DNA of 15,859 nucleotides, from contig VFKI01000002.1 in NCBI GenBank assembly GCA_009885665.1, positions 1 through 15,859 on the forward strand, in the 5' to 3' direction. The position numbers and the translations under genes were made by a program. Under the pieces are notes generated by a model. That model was given only the letters and a program-made list of their open reading frames with translations. It was not told where the DNA came from and searched no databases. This stretch comes from Gammaproteobacteria bacterium (GTDB lineage Bacteria; Pseudomonadota; Gammaproteobacteria; DSM-16500). Positions 1-7,624 of the stretch are shown here, one piece after another; the stretch's first letter is position 1; each line of letters begins with the position of its first letter.

Positions 1-42
1 AAATTGGAATAGTTCACATTCAATCGCAGTACTGGCTTCGCC

Positions 43-78
43 AATTTAAGGGTAAGCCGGAATTTAAGGGTAAGCCGG
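43..78. repeat. Exact tandem repeat, 2 x 18 bp
   Basis: The 18-base unit AATTTAAGGGTAAGCCGG occurs twice back to back (43-60 and 61-78) without mismatch. It sits at the edge of the palindrome-rich stretch. A recent slippage duplication is the simplest explanation. Confidence 0.9.
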
Positions 79-121
79 TTAACGGTTTGATGTATCCTCG
101 TGGGGTTGTGATGGGGGAGTT

Positions 122-156
122 GTCAGAGGGGGAGAGCGCCATTCTCCCCCTCTGAC
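122..156. repeat. Perfect 14-bp inverted repeat (hairpin)
   Basis: The arms GTCAGAGGGGGAGA (122-135) and TCTCCCCCTCTGAC (143-156) are exact reverse complements around a 7-base loop. No T-tract follows on either strand, so a rho-independent terminator is unlikely. It is the strongest of several palindromes between 122 and 230. Confidence 0.85.
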
Positions 157-165
157 TCTCGTCCG

Positions 166-194
166 ATGCAGTGTGCTGCGGACTCAGTTCCCCT
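166..194. repeat. Dispersed 29-bp repeat, copy 1
   Basis: This stretch matches 7534-7562 at 25 of 29 positions without a gap: ten identical bases (ATGCAGTGTG), then TGCG, then TCAGTTCCCCT, separated by a few substitutions. Both copies are intergenic and lie upstream of genes for envelope proteins. It is probably a remnant of a larger dispersed repeat. Confidence 0.6.
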
Positions 195-356
195 CGCCTG
201 CCTAACTGAATACCATTAGAATCGCGATTCTCCCCCCGGAGCCCCCATCGCGAAATGCCAAAAGATTTTTCTGAGAAGCTATACACCGCTACATGCCACG
301 GGTGGCAAAATACTATATGATACCCGGCTTGAGTATATTGATAGGATGAGGATGCT

Positions 357-1286
357 ATGCGTGACGCGACTGATTACATATTAAAAGATTTGCTGCGCGA
401 GCAGCGTAGCGCGCGGTTTTGGAAAAATTTCCGCTTCTTTTTTAGTTTTATTTTTATTGTGTTTTTTGGGTTTATCTTGCTGGGTCATGCGCGTAATAGC
501 AGTGAAGTTGGCGATCTGAGTAAAGGGTATGTCGCGTTGGTGCGCCTCGACGGCATGATAGGCCCTGGCGAAGATTTTTCGGCACGCGCTGTTTTGCCAA
601 CCTTGGCCAGTGCATTTGCTGATCGTGATGCCAAAGGTGTTGTGTTGGATATTAATTCTGGCGGCGGCACGCCGGTGCAGGCAGCCATTATTCATGATGC
701 TATTTTACGCTTGAAAAAACAGTATCATAAAAAAGTCGTGGTGGTCGGCGAAGATATGTTGGCGTCTGGCGCATATTATGTTGCAGCGGCAGCCGATAAA
801 ATTTATGTCAATGAAAATTCACTGACGGGTTCCATCGGTGTCATCATGAAAGATTTTGGCTATGTGGATTTAATCAAAAAACTTGGCGTAGAGCGGCGCG
901 TTTATACGGCAGGTGTTAATAAAGATCGTCTTGATCCCTTCATGCCGCAAAAACCCGCGGATGTTGCTAAAATCCATCAAGTGATTGAAGAAGTGCATGG
1001 TAATTTTCAAGATGTGGTATTGGCGAGTCGTAAAGGTAAATTACATGGTGCACCCGATGTGTTATTTTCGGGTGATTTTTGGTCGGGCAAAAGTGCGTTG
1101 AAGTTAGGGTTAGTGGATGGTTTGGGTGATTTGGGCAGTGTCTTGCCAAAAGAATTTAAAGTTGACGCTTATGCCGATTACACGCCGTCTCCATCACTGT
1201 TACATAATCTTGCCGGCCAATTGGGTACGTCAATGCAGAATCTTTTTTCCAGCCGTACGGATGCGGGCGTGCGGACGGAGTTATAA
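357..1286 (+). CDS. sppA: Signal peptide peptidase SppA, S49 family
   Basis: A 309-residue membrane-anchored serine protease of family S49 that degrades signal peptides left in the inner membrane after secretion. A single hydrophobic segment (about residues 25-43) follows a basic N-terminus, placing the catalytic domain in the periplasm. The expected S49 features are present: an N-S-G-G-G turn (100-104), the nucleophile Ser137 in L-A-S-G-A-Y-Y, the T-G-S-I-G motif (157-161), and Lys189 in N-K-D-R-L-D-P-F as general base. This is the short single-domain form, about half the length of E. coli SppA. The ATG has GAGGA at 348-352 four bases upstream. emrD starts 3 nt after its stop and has its ribosome site inside the sppA end, so the two are probably co-transcribed. 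sohB-like peptidases are related, but length and motifs fit SppA better. Confidence 0.92.
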   Translation: MRDATDYILKDLLREQRSARFWKNFRFFFSFIFIVFFGFILLGHARNSSEVGDLSKGYVALVRLDGMIGPGEDFSARAVLPTLASAFADRDAKGVVLDINSGGGTPVQAAIIHDAILRLKKQYHKKVVVVGEDMLASGAYYVAAAADKIYVNENSLTGSIGVIMKDFGYVDLIKKLGVERRVYTAGVNKDRLDPFMPQKPADVAKIHQVIEEVHGNFQDVVLASRKGKLHGAPDVLFSGDFWSGKSALKLGLVDGLGDLGSVLPKEFKVDAYADYTPSPSLLHNLAGQLGTSMQNLFSSRTDAGVRTEL

Positions 1287-1289
1287 GTC

Positions 1290-2486
1290 ATGCGTGACCC
1301 GCGGTTACTGCACATTATTTTATTAGTCGCCGTGCTCGCCGCGCTCGGCCAAATAACGAATACGATTTATGTGCCAGCGATGAGTCAGATAGCGCATGGC
1401 CTTGTGGTGCGTGCCGGTAAAGTGCAAGCGGTGATGGCGTGTTATCTCATCATGTATGGTGTGTCGCAATTTTTTTATGGTCCTTTATCAGATTATTTTG
1501 GTAGACGTCCATGCGTGTTGGTGGGGGTGCTGATATTTTGTATTGGCTCGCTTGTTGCGACGTGTGCGCCCAGTTTAGGTTGGCTTGAAGTGGGCAGCTT
1601 GATTCAAGGTGCGGGCGCGGGTGTGGGCGGTATGATGGCGCGTTCGGCTATGCGTGATTTATATACCGGTCGGCAATTGCATGTGGCCACCAGTTATATG
1701 AGCAGCGCATTGATTATTGCACCCCTGTTGGGGCCTTTATTGGGCGGGGTATTGTCGGCGAGTTTGGGCTGGCGTGCGGATTTTGCTTTTTTATTGTTTG
1801 CTGGCATCGCAACAATGCTGGCGCATTATTATTATCTACCTGAAACCAATCGCTATGTGCGTATGCCTGGGACGGAGTTACATTTAGCGTTACGCAGTTA
1901 TTGGGAAATTGCATCGCAACCGCGTTTTCAAGGTTATGTGCTTTGTCTAATGTTGGTGTTTGGTGGCGTGTCGGTTTTTGAAGCCTCGGCGGGTATTTTG
2001 TTCGCGCATTTATTACATTATTCGCCGTTGGCGGTCAGTTTATTTTTTGTATCGCCTTTGTTTGGATATTTATTGGGCGCGTGGTTGGCGGGGCGTTTGC
2101 ATCAATGGCTGACATTAAATCAAATTATAATGTGTTGTATTGTGTTGTTGGCGCTGGGTGCTTTTTCATTATTATTGACAGCTATTTTGGGTTGGCTGAA
2201 TATCTATGCGATTTTAATTCCGATTTGCTTTTATTTTTTTGGCAGCGGCATGATTTTTCCTGCGGCAACGGCGGGGGCGCTTGAACCGTTTGGTCAAGCG
2301 GCGGGTAAAGCGGGCGCGTTGTTGGGGGGGTTGCAAAATCTCGGTGCCAGTGCCTGTACGTTTGTCTCTGCCAGTTTGACCTATCATAGTCAGTTACCGT
2401 TGGCGATGATCTTGGTGGTGCTGACTTTGTTGATTATCGTCGTGTTTCGAGTGTCTTCTATAAAGAATGTGAGCATAAGCAGCTAA
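1290..2486 (+). CDS. emrD: EmrD-type MFS multidrug exporter (Bcr/CflA group)
   Basis: A 398-residue major-facilitator transporter predicted to span the inner membrane 12 times and export hydrophobic compounds by proton antiport. The loop 2-3 signature G-P-L-S-D-Y-F-G-R-R-P is at residues 64-74. Several stretches recall E. coli EmrD closely: the Y-G-V-S-Q-F-F-Y-G-P entry to motif A, G-V-G-G-M-M-A-R followed by R-D-L-Y, and in the C-terminal half F-F-G-S-G-M-I-F-P, A-L-E-P-F and G-A-L-L-G-G-L-Q-N-L-G. Length equals EmrD. GGAG at 1277-1280, inside sppA, gives a 9-nt spacing to the ATG, so expression probably depends on sppA transcription. Substrate cannot be read from sequence; a Bcr-type role is the main alternative. 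Confidence 0.88.
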   Translation: MRDPRLLHIILLVAVLAALGQITNTIYVPAMSQIAHGLVVRAGKVQAVMACYLIMYGVSQFFYGPLSDYFGRRPCVLVGVLIFCIGSLVATCAPSLGWLEVGSLIQGAGAGVGGMMARSAMRDLYTGRQLHVATSYMSSALIIAPLLGPLLGGVLSASLGWRADFAFLLFAGIATMLAHYYYLPETNRYVRMPGTELHLALRSYWEIASQPRFQGYVLCLMLVFGGVSVFEASAGILFAHLLHYSPLAVSLFFVSPLFGYLLGAWLAGRLHQWLTLNQIIMCCIVLLALGAFSLLLTAILGWLNIYAILIPICFYFFGSGMIFPAATAGALEPFGQAAGKAGALLGGLQNLGASACTFVSASLTYHSQLPLAMILVVLTLLIIVVFRVSSIKNVSISS

Positions 2487-2531
2487 GATACAGGGTGCAT
2501 ACGCGTTAGTATTGATAGTATACTGGTTCAC

Positions 2532-3185
2532 ATGACTCAATTTACTTTTGTGCAAAAGATCGCTATTTATGCCGTGCCGGTATTGCTTGCCATTATCGTG
2601 CACGAAGTCGCGCATGGTTGGGTGGCGGAGCGATTTGGTGATAAAACCGCGCGATTATCCGGGCGGCTCACATTAAATCCCATTCCACACATCGATCCCG
2701 TTGGCACGATTCTCTTGCCCCTCGTTTTGTTGGCGCTGGGTGGCTTTCTGTTTGGTTGGGCCAAGCCGGTGCCCGTTGACCCACGCAATATGCGTAATCC
2801 GCGCAGCAATATGGTCGTAGTTGCCGCAGCCGGCCCGCTTGCCAATATTGTCATGGCAGTGCTTTGGGCGCTGGCGTTACGTCTAAGCTACAACGTGAAT
2901 CCGTGGTTTGGTGCGCCACTCTCGTATATGAGTCAATTTGGGGTCATGATTAATTTAACGCTGGCCGTATTGAATTTCTTACCCATTCCACCTTTGGATG
3001 GCGGCCGTATCCTCATGAACATAGTGCCGCAACGACTGGGTTGGCAGCTGCATCGCCTCGAACCTTATGGTTTTTTTGTGTTGATTCTATTGATGGTGAG
3101 CGGCGTGTTATCGTATATTTTATGGCCGCCTATTCTTTTTTTAATGGCCGGTATTTCGTGGTTGGTTGGGGTCAATATTCTGTAA
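2532..3185 (+). CDS. M50-family (site-2 protease-type) metalloprotease
   Basis: A 217-residue polytopic membrane zinc protease of the compact S2P/M50 type. Zinc ligands are His24 and His28 with Glu25 in H-E-V-A-H-G, within the first membrane segment. The second M50 signature, N-F-L-P-I-P-P-L-D-G-G at 148-158, supplies the third ligand Asp156. The usual N-P-I-P-H-I-D-P-V-G-T loop (49-59) and W-A-K-P-V-P-V (76-82) are present, and A-A-A-G-P-L-A-N (98-105) starts a later helix. There is no PDZ domain, so it is not RseP. The substrate is unknown; this subgroup is widely conserved but poorly characterised. No good ribosome site precedes the ATG; TATACT at 2519-2524 lies only 7 nt before it. A 217-nt gap holding repeat copy A follows. 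Confidence 0.9.
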   Translation: MTQFTFVQKIAIYAVPVLLAIIVHEVAHGWVAERFGDKTARLSGRLTLNPIPHIDPVGTILLPLVLLALGGFLFGWAKPVPVDPRNMRNPRSNMVVVAAAGPLANIVMAVLWALALRLSYNVNPWFGAPLSYMSQFGVMINLTLAVLNFLPIPPLDGGRILMNIVPQRLGWQLHRLEPYGFFVLILLMVSGVLSYILWPPILFLMAGISWLVGVNIL

Positions 3186-3237
3186 TCCCTTTTCAGCAGG
3201 TGTCAGGTTTTGCAGGTTATTTAATTTACATATATAG

Positions 3238-3379
3238 CCGGCATTCCGCACCGAAGTATTTTTTGTATAAATCGAGGCAAAAATGGGTTTTAAAGCGCAG
3301 TTTACACGCGAGTAAATGAGCATTTAAAGCCCATTTTTAACGAAGAGTTATCGAAAAAGACAAAGGTGTGGAATGCCGG
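3238..3379 (-). mobile_element. MITE-like palindromic element, copy A (divergent subfamily)
   Basis: 142 bp. The ends CCGGCATTCCGCACC and GGTGTGGAATGCCGG are inverted repeats with one mismatch. Flanking hexamers ATATAG (3232-3237) and ACATAG (3380-3385) agree at 5 of 6 positions, as expected for an aged 6-bp target duplication. The inner inverted repeat AAAAATGGGTTTTAAA / TTTAAAGCCCATTTTT encloses the same central loop as the other copies. It carries no transposase gene. Orientation is assigned by comparison with copy B and is arbitrary. Relative to B, C and D it differs in the inner part of both ends and in the inner stem, mostly by paired changes. Its right end lies 23 bp before the PNP start codon. 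Confidence 0.88.
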
Positions 3380-3402
3380 ACATAGCATAGGTAAAAAATT
3401 TT

Positions 3403-4236
3403 ATGACGATTCCTTTATCTGAAACAATGCGCGCGATCCGACGCTTTGCGCCTAACTTTTATGCCAAGGTGGGCATTATTTTGGGTTCTGGCTTGGGTGG
3501 ATTAGCGGATCAATTGACGGATCCCATTACCATTCCTTATCAAGCGATTCCCGGTTTGACCGCCGGCGGTGTGTCGGGGCATGCCTCATTATTAGTCATG
3601 GGCTATATGAATGGCGTGCCAGTCGTGTGTTTGAAAGGACGCTTGCATCGTTACGAAGGTGTATCAGATGAATCGATTCGCACCTTAGTGCGCATCGTAT
3701 GGCAATTAGGCGCGCGGACTTTGATTGTGACGGGTGCGGCCGGCTCAATGCGTGCTGAAGTGGGCGCGGGTGACATCATGTTGATTAATGATCATCTCAA
3801 TTTTCAGCCAGGCAATCCGTTGGTCGGGCCTAATGATGAGTCGGTGGGTCCGCGTTTCGTCAGTCTGGAAAATGCATATGATCTTGATTGGCGCAATATT
3901 TTCAAGGCGCAGGCGCAACGTCTCGGTATCCAATTGCCGGAAGGCGTTTTCTTATCGTTATTGGGGCCGACATTTGAAACGCCAGCAGAAATTCGTGCAT
4001 TTCGTATGTTGGGTGCAGATGCCGTCAGTATGTCGGTGGTGCCGGAAGTTATTTTGGCGCGCCATTGTGGTTTGCGGGTGGCAGCAGTCGTTGCGATCAC
4101 TAATTTGGCGGTTGGCATGAGTACAGAAAAAGTAACACATGATCTTACGCTGCAATTTGCTGAAATTGCGGGCCGTAAGTTGACGCGCTTGATTCCAGAA
4201 TGCGTGAAAGAAATTGCTGCGGCAGATGAGCGCTGA
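3403..4236 (+). CDS. Purine nucleoside phosphorylase (PNP/MTAP family)
   Basis: A 277-residue cytosolic enzyme that phosphorolyses purine (deoxy)nucleosides to base plus (deoxy)ribose-1-phosphate for purine salvage. Family landmarks: the phosphate loop I-L-G-S-G-L-G-G (26-33, Ser29), G-R-L-H-R-Y-E-G (79-86, His82), T-G-A-A-G-S near 112-117, G-P-T-F-E-T-P-A-E-I-R, and the terminal A-I-T-N substrate-binding motif. It matches the trimer/hexamer class containing PunA and E. coli XapA rather than DeoD. One oddity: the highly conserved G of G-M-S-x-V-P-E is Ser209 here. The ATG has only a weak AGG-like site (3389-3391), and the upstream gap is largely filled by repeat copy A, which may affect its promoter. 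fmt starts 15 nt downstream. punA and xapA are both possible names. Confidence 0.9.
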   Translation: MTIPLSETMRAIRRFAPNFYAKVGIILGSGLGGLADQLTDPITIPYQAIPGLTAGGVSGHASLLVMGYMNGVPVVCLKGRLHRYEGVSDESIRTLVRIVWQLGARTLIVTGAAGSMRAEVGAGDIMLINDHLNFQPGNPLVGPNDESVGPRFVSLENAYDLDWRNIFKAQAQRLGIQLPEGVFLSLLGPTFETPAEIRAFRMLGADAVSMSVVPEVILARHCGLRVAAVVAITNLAVGMSTEKVTHDLTLQFAEIAGRKLTRLIPECVKEIAAADER

Positions 4237-4251
4237 GACTTTATATTATAT

Positions 4252-5193
4252 ATGTCATCTAACTTAAAAATTATTTTTGCAGGCTCGCCGGTGTTTTCCG
4301 TGCGCGTATTGAATGCGCTGCATGCTGCGGGGCACACTATTTGTGCGGTATTCACGCAGCCTGATCGTCCAGCGGGTCGTGGCCGCCAGTTAGCGACCAG
4401 TCCTGTCAAGCAAGCGGCGCTTGCGGCACACTTACCCCTATTTCAACCTGTCAGTTTGCGTGATGCAGCGCTACAGCAGCATATCATCGATATGCATGCT
4501 GACATGATGATTGTGGTTGCTTATGGTTTGATTTTACCTGAGCCGGTATTGCGCGCTACGCGGTTAGGGTGTATCAATGTCCATCCTTCATTATTGCCGC
4601 GCTGGCGGGGTGCGGCGCCGATTGAGCGTGCATTATTAGCGGGGGAGAGTGAAACAGGCGTAACAATTATGCAAATGGATAGGGGGTTGGATACGGGTGA
4701 TATGCTTTATCGCGTCAAATGCCCCATATTACCAAGCGATACCAGCGCGAGTTTGCATGATCGCTTGGCGCAATTAGGTAGCGAAGCCTTGCTCAAAGCA
4801 TTAGAAATTTTTCCTACGCTCATCCCTGAAACACAAGTGGCTGCCGATGCGACATATGCCAATAAAATTTCACGTGAGGAAGCGCATATTGTTTGGCATG
4901 AATCCGCTGAGCAGATTGCGCTGCGTATTCGTGGATTTTATCCGCGGCCGATTGCTTTTACTTTATTGAATGGCCAACCATTGCGTGTTTGGCAGGCGGC
5001 TGCATTGCGTGAAAAAGCCCGTCTATCGCCAGGTGAAATTGAGCGGATTGATCATGATGGCATTTTTGTGGCAACGGGCGCGGGGGTGCTGCGCTTGGAA
5101 GTCATCCAGTTGCCCGGCGGCCGCGCGTTGTCTGTCGCGAATGTATTGCTAGGCCATGCGCACACATTTAACGTTGGGATGCGTCTTATATGA
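4252..5193 (+). CDS. fmt: Methionyl-tRNA formyltransferase
   Basis: A 313-residue enzyme that formylates the amino group of initiator Met-tRNA using 10-formyl-tetrahydrofolate, allowing bacterial translation initiation. The N-terminal Rossmann domain opens with K-I-I-F-A-G-S-P. The catalytic centre is intact: Asn109 and His111 in I-N-V-H-P-S-L-L-P-R-W-R-G-A-A-P, and Asp147 in R-G-L-D-T-G-D. The C-terminal domain (about 205-313) is the OB-like tRNA-binding part, with the typical R-G-F-Y-P-R-P motif. Length is normal. No clear ribosome site precedes the ATG, suggesting coupling to the PNP gene 15 nt upstream. Its stop overlaps the rsmB start by 4 nt. The def gene that often sits before fmt is not here; the PNP gene takes that place. 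Confidence 0.96.
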   Translation: MSSNLKIIFAGSPVFSVRVLNALHAAGHTICAVFTQPDRPAGRGRQLATSPVKQAALAAHLPLFQPVSLRDAALQQHIIDMHADMMIVVAYGLILPEPVLRATRLGCINVHPSLLPRWRGAAPIERALLAGESETGVTIMQMDRGLDTGDMLYRVKCPILPSDTSASLHDRLAQLGSEALLKALEIFPTLIPETQVAADATYANKISREEAHIVWHESAEQIALRIRGFYPRPIAFTLLNGQPLRVWQAAALREKARLSPGEIERIDHDGIFVATGAGVLRLEVIQLPGGRALSVANVLLGHAHTFNVGMRLI

Positions 5194-6422
5194 AAAAAAA
5201 CGCGCGTTTTGATGCTGTGCACGTCATGCAGAATGTATTGCGTGGCCGTTCGTTAGATGTCAATTTCAGTGAGCCATTCGTGCAAGCTTTGTGTTATGAG
5301 GCGTGTCGGTGGTATTTTCAGCTAGAGGCTTTGTTGGCGAAGTTGCTTGAAAAACCTTTGAAAAATAAAGACGATGATGTGCGTTTGTTATTGCTGCTGG
5401 GGTTATGCCAATTAATACATATGCAAATACCGCCCCACGCAGCCGTTGCGGAAACAGTCGCCGTCTGTTCTTTGCTCAATAAAGACTGGGCGAAGGGTTT
5501 GGTCAATGCCGTATTACGCAATTATTTACGGCGTAAACCCGCTTATGAACATCACGCGCATCCGCCATGGTTGGCAGAAAAAATTCAAGCGGATTGGCCG
5601 GCACAGGCGGCTGAAATTTTTGCGGCCAATAACCAACATCCGCCATTGATATTACGGGTTAATTTGCAAAAAATTTCGCGTGCCGATTATTTGGCAAAAT
5701 TACCGGGCGCGCAGGCGTTGGCGGATACGGCAGCGGGCATTGTGTTGGCAAATCCCGTCAATGTCAGCGAATTGCCTGGATTTTTGCAAGGCGAAGTTTC
5801 CGTGCAAGACGCGACTGCGCAATTAGCCGCGACCTTACTTGAGCCGCAGCCAGGCGACCATATATTAGATGCTTGTGCTGCGCCAGGGGGAAAGACAGCG
5901 CATCTCATGGAATATCAACCGGCGCTTGCCAGTTTGACAGCAATCGATCAAGATGAAAAACGTTTGGCGCGCGTCGCGGAAAATTTGACGCGCTTAGGTT
6001 TGGCTGCCAAATTAGTTGCCGCTGACGCAGCTGCTGTAGCCTCCTGGTGGGAGGGTGTGCCATTTGACCGTATTTTATTGGATGCGCCGTGTTCGGCCAG
6101 TGGCGTGATTCGTCGTCATCCGGATATCAAATTATTGCGACGTGCGGCGGATATTCCTGTGTTGGCGGCAACGCAATTGCGCTTATTGACAGCGTTATGG
6201 CCGCTACTAAAAATAGGCGGACGTTTGCTTTATGTCACGTGCTCGATTTTCCAGCAAGAAAATGCCGAAGTGTTGGCAGCATTTATGGCGCAGCATGCGG
6301 ATGCGATAGAGAAAAAAATTGACGTCACCGCTGGCGTAGCTTGTAAAATCGGTAAACAATGGTTGCCGGGGATGAATCAGGGTGATGGTTTTTATTATGC
6401 GTGTTTAGAGAAAGGAAAATAG
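5190..6422 (+). CDS. rsmB: 16S rRNA (cytosine-967-C5)-methyltransferase
   Basis: A 410-residue S-adenosylmethionine-dependent enzyme that methylates C967 of 16S rRNA. The N-terminal third (about 5-120) is the NusB-like RNA-binding domain. The C-terminal Rossmann methyltransferase has motif I D-A-C-A-A-P-G-G-K-T (227-236), the D-A-P-C-S-A-S-G motif (298-305, Cys301, used for product release in this family), and the nucleophile Cys351 in Y-V-T-C-S-I-F-Q-Q-E-N. Both cysteines of the two-cysteine RsmB/RsmF mechanism are present. The ATG overlaps the fmt stop (ATGA), the classic fmt-rsmB arrangement, so translation is likely coupled. guaC follows after 2 nt. The length is slightly below the E. coli protein. 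Confidence 0.95.
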   Translation: MKKNARFDAVHVMQNVLRGRSLDVNFSEPFVQALCYEACRWYFQLEALLAKLLEKPLKNKDDDVRLLLLLGLCQLIHMQIPPHAAVAETVAVCSLLNKDWAKGLVNAVLRNYLRRKPAYEHHAHPPWLAEKIQADWPAQAAEIFAANNQHPPLILRVNLQKISRADYLAKLPGAQALADTAAGIVLANPVNVSELPGFLQGEVSVQDATAQLAATLLEPQPGDHILDACAAPGGKTAHLMEYQPALASLTAIDQDEKRLARVAENLTRLGLAAKLVAADAAAVASWWEGVPFDRILLDAPCSASGVIRRHPDIKLLRRAADIPVLAATQLRLLTALWPLLKIGGRLLYVTCSIFQQENAEVLAAFMAQHADAIEKKIDVTAGVACKIGKQWLPGMNQGDGFYYACLEKGK

Positions 6423-6424
6423 TC

Positions 6425-7495
6425 GTGCGTATCGAATATGATATCAAGTTAGATTTTAAAGATGTGTTGATTCGGCCTAAGCGTAGCATATTAAAATCAC
6501 GTGCTGAAGTTTCGCTAACGCGTGAATTGCATTTTCGTCATGCGGGTGTGAAGTGGCGGGGCGTGCCGCTGGTGGCAGCCAACATGGATCATACCGGTAC
6601 GTTTGCTATGGCGGAGGCGCTTGCGGCGCATGATTTGGCGACGGCGCTGGATAAATTTGCGCAGCTAGCAGATTGGCAAGCATTCGCTGCACGCAACCCT
6701 AATGCGTTGGCGCATAGTTTTATTTCAACCGGCGTGTCGGAAGCGGATTTTAAAAAATTACAAGAAGTTTTGGCGGTTGTGGATGTGCCGATGATTTGTT
6801 TAGATGTGGCGAATGGTTACACCGAATATTTTGTGAAATTCTTAGAACGTTTGCGCAATACGTATCCGCAAAAAGTCATCATGGCGGGGAATGTGGTGAC
6901 GGGTGAAATGGTTGAAGAATTAATTTTATCCGGTGCGGATATTGTTAAAATTGGTATTGGGCCTGGTTCAGTTTGTACGACGCGCGAAAAGACCGGCGTC
7001 GGCTATCCGCAACTATCGGCTATTATCGAATGTGCCGATGCGGCGCATGGTCTGGGTGGGCATGTGTGTGCTGATGGGGGGTGTACTTCGCCGGGTGATG
7101 TTGCCAAAGCCTTTGCGGCGGGCGCGGATCTTGTGATGTTGGGCGGTATGTTGTCGGGACATGATGAATGTTTGGGCGAAGTGATGGTAGAAAATGGCCG
7201 TAAATTTAAACGCTTTTATGGTATGAGTTCGGCTGAAGCGATGGGTAAATACCATGGCAATGTGGCGGAGTATCGTGCCAGTGAGGGGCGTTCGGTGAAT
7301 GTGCCTTATCGTGGTGCGGTAAAAAATACGGTGTTGGATATTTTGGGCGGCATTCGTTCGGCGTGTACTTATGTTGGTGCGCATCGTTTGAAAGAATTAT
7401 CTAAGCGGACAACATTTATTCGTGTGAATCGTCAATTGAATGAAGTTTTCACACCTTATGTTGCGCAGGATGCGATAACGTCGGGCGATAGGTAG
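6425..7495 (+). CDS. guaC: GMP reductase
   Basis: NADPH-dependent reductase converting GMP to IMP in purine interconversion; same TIM-barrel fold as IMP dehydrogenase but without CBS domains. I place the start at GTG 6425, giving 356 residues. It has AAGGA at 6412-6416 about 8 nt upstream and yields M-R-I-E-Y-D-I-K-L-D-F-K-D-V-L-I-R-P-K-R, which matches the E. coli GuaC N-terminus almost residue for residue. The ATG at 6401 would add eight unlikely residues and lie inside rsmB. The catalytic Cys184 sits in G-I-G-P-G-S-V-C-T-T-R, followed by A-D-G-G-C and the Y-R-G-A-V segment. No terminator is visible after its stop. Its position behind fmt-rsmB suggests shared transcription; together with the upstream PNP gene it supports purine salvage. 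Confidence 0.95.
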   Translation: MRIEYDIKLDFKDVLIRPKRSILKSRAEVSLTRELHFRHAGVKWRGVPLVAANMDHTGTFAMAEALAAHDLATALDKFAQLADWQAFAARNPNALAHSFISTGVSEADFKKLQEVLAVVDVPMICLDVANGYTEYFVKFLERLRNTYPQKVIMAGNVVTGEMVEELILSGADIVKIGIGPGSVCTTREKTGVGYPQLSAIIECADAAHGLGGHVCADGGCTSPGDVAKAFAAGADLVMLGGMLSGHDECLGEVMVENGRKFKRFYGMSSAEAMGKYHGNVAEYRASEGRSVNVPYRGAVKNTVLDILGGIRSACTYVGAHRLKELSKRTTFIRVNRQLNEVFTPYVAQDAITSGDR

Positions 7496-7533
7496 TGCGG
7501 TTGAATAAGGCGGTATTATGCTATAGGATATCA

Positions 7534-7562
7534 ATGCAGTGTGTTGCGTGTTCAGTTCCCCT
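7534..7562. repeat. Dispersed 29-bp repeat, copy 2
   Basis: Matches 166-194 at 25 of 29 positions without a gap. It lies between guaC and the first outer-membrane barrel gene, about 60 bases before that start codon. No hairpin comparable to the 122-156 stem accompanies this copy, so it is probably a fragment of the element seen at the left edge. Confidence 0.6.
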
Positions 7563-7624
7563 ATCCTATTCTTTGTGAGATACGATACATTTTTTTTTAT
7601 AAATCTATAATGACGGAGCGTGAC

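Larger units (their letters stand above)
1..356. other. Gene-free structured intergenic region
   Basis: I see no convincing gene before sppA. The stretch holds an exact 18-bp tandem repeat (43-78) and a run of inverted repeats: a perfect 14-bp stem (122-135 with 143-156), GTCCG/CGGAC (161-165 with 179-183), CAGTT/AACTG (186-190 with 204-208) and the 12-bp palindrome GAATCGCGATTC (219-230). A 29-bp piece (166-194) recurs at 7534-7562. None of the stems is followed by a T-tract, so they do not look like terminators. A degraded intergenic repeat or a structured RNA are both possible. The sppA promoter should lie in the last 60 bases, but no canonical -35/-10 pair stands out. Confidence 0.6.

Noticed and set aside
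20..286. 88-codon minus-strand frame at the left edge
   Set aside because: It is read through the tandem repeat and perfect palindromes, has low-complexity Ser/Arg/Gly content and no ribosome site or recognisable domain; probably a by-product of the repeat region.
3804..4409. 201-codon minus-strand frame
   Set aside because: It lies antisense across the intact PNP and fmt genes and has no protein-like features; a shadow frame.
6401..6424. ATG at 6401 as the guaC start
   Set aside because: It adds residues absent from GuaC and lies within rsmB; the GTG at 6425 has a good ribosome site and gives the conserved N-terminus.
7606..7611. TATAAT as -10 of barrel gene 1
   Set aside because: A transcript from it would begin at or inside the ribosome site (7615-7618), and no -35 is found at the right distance.
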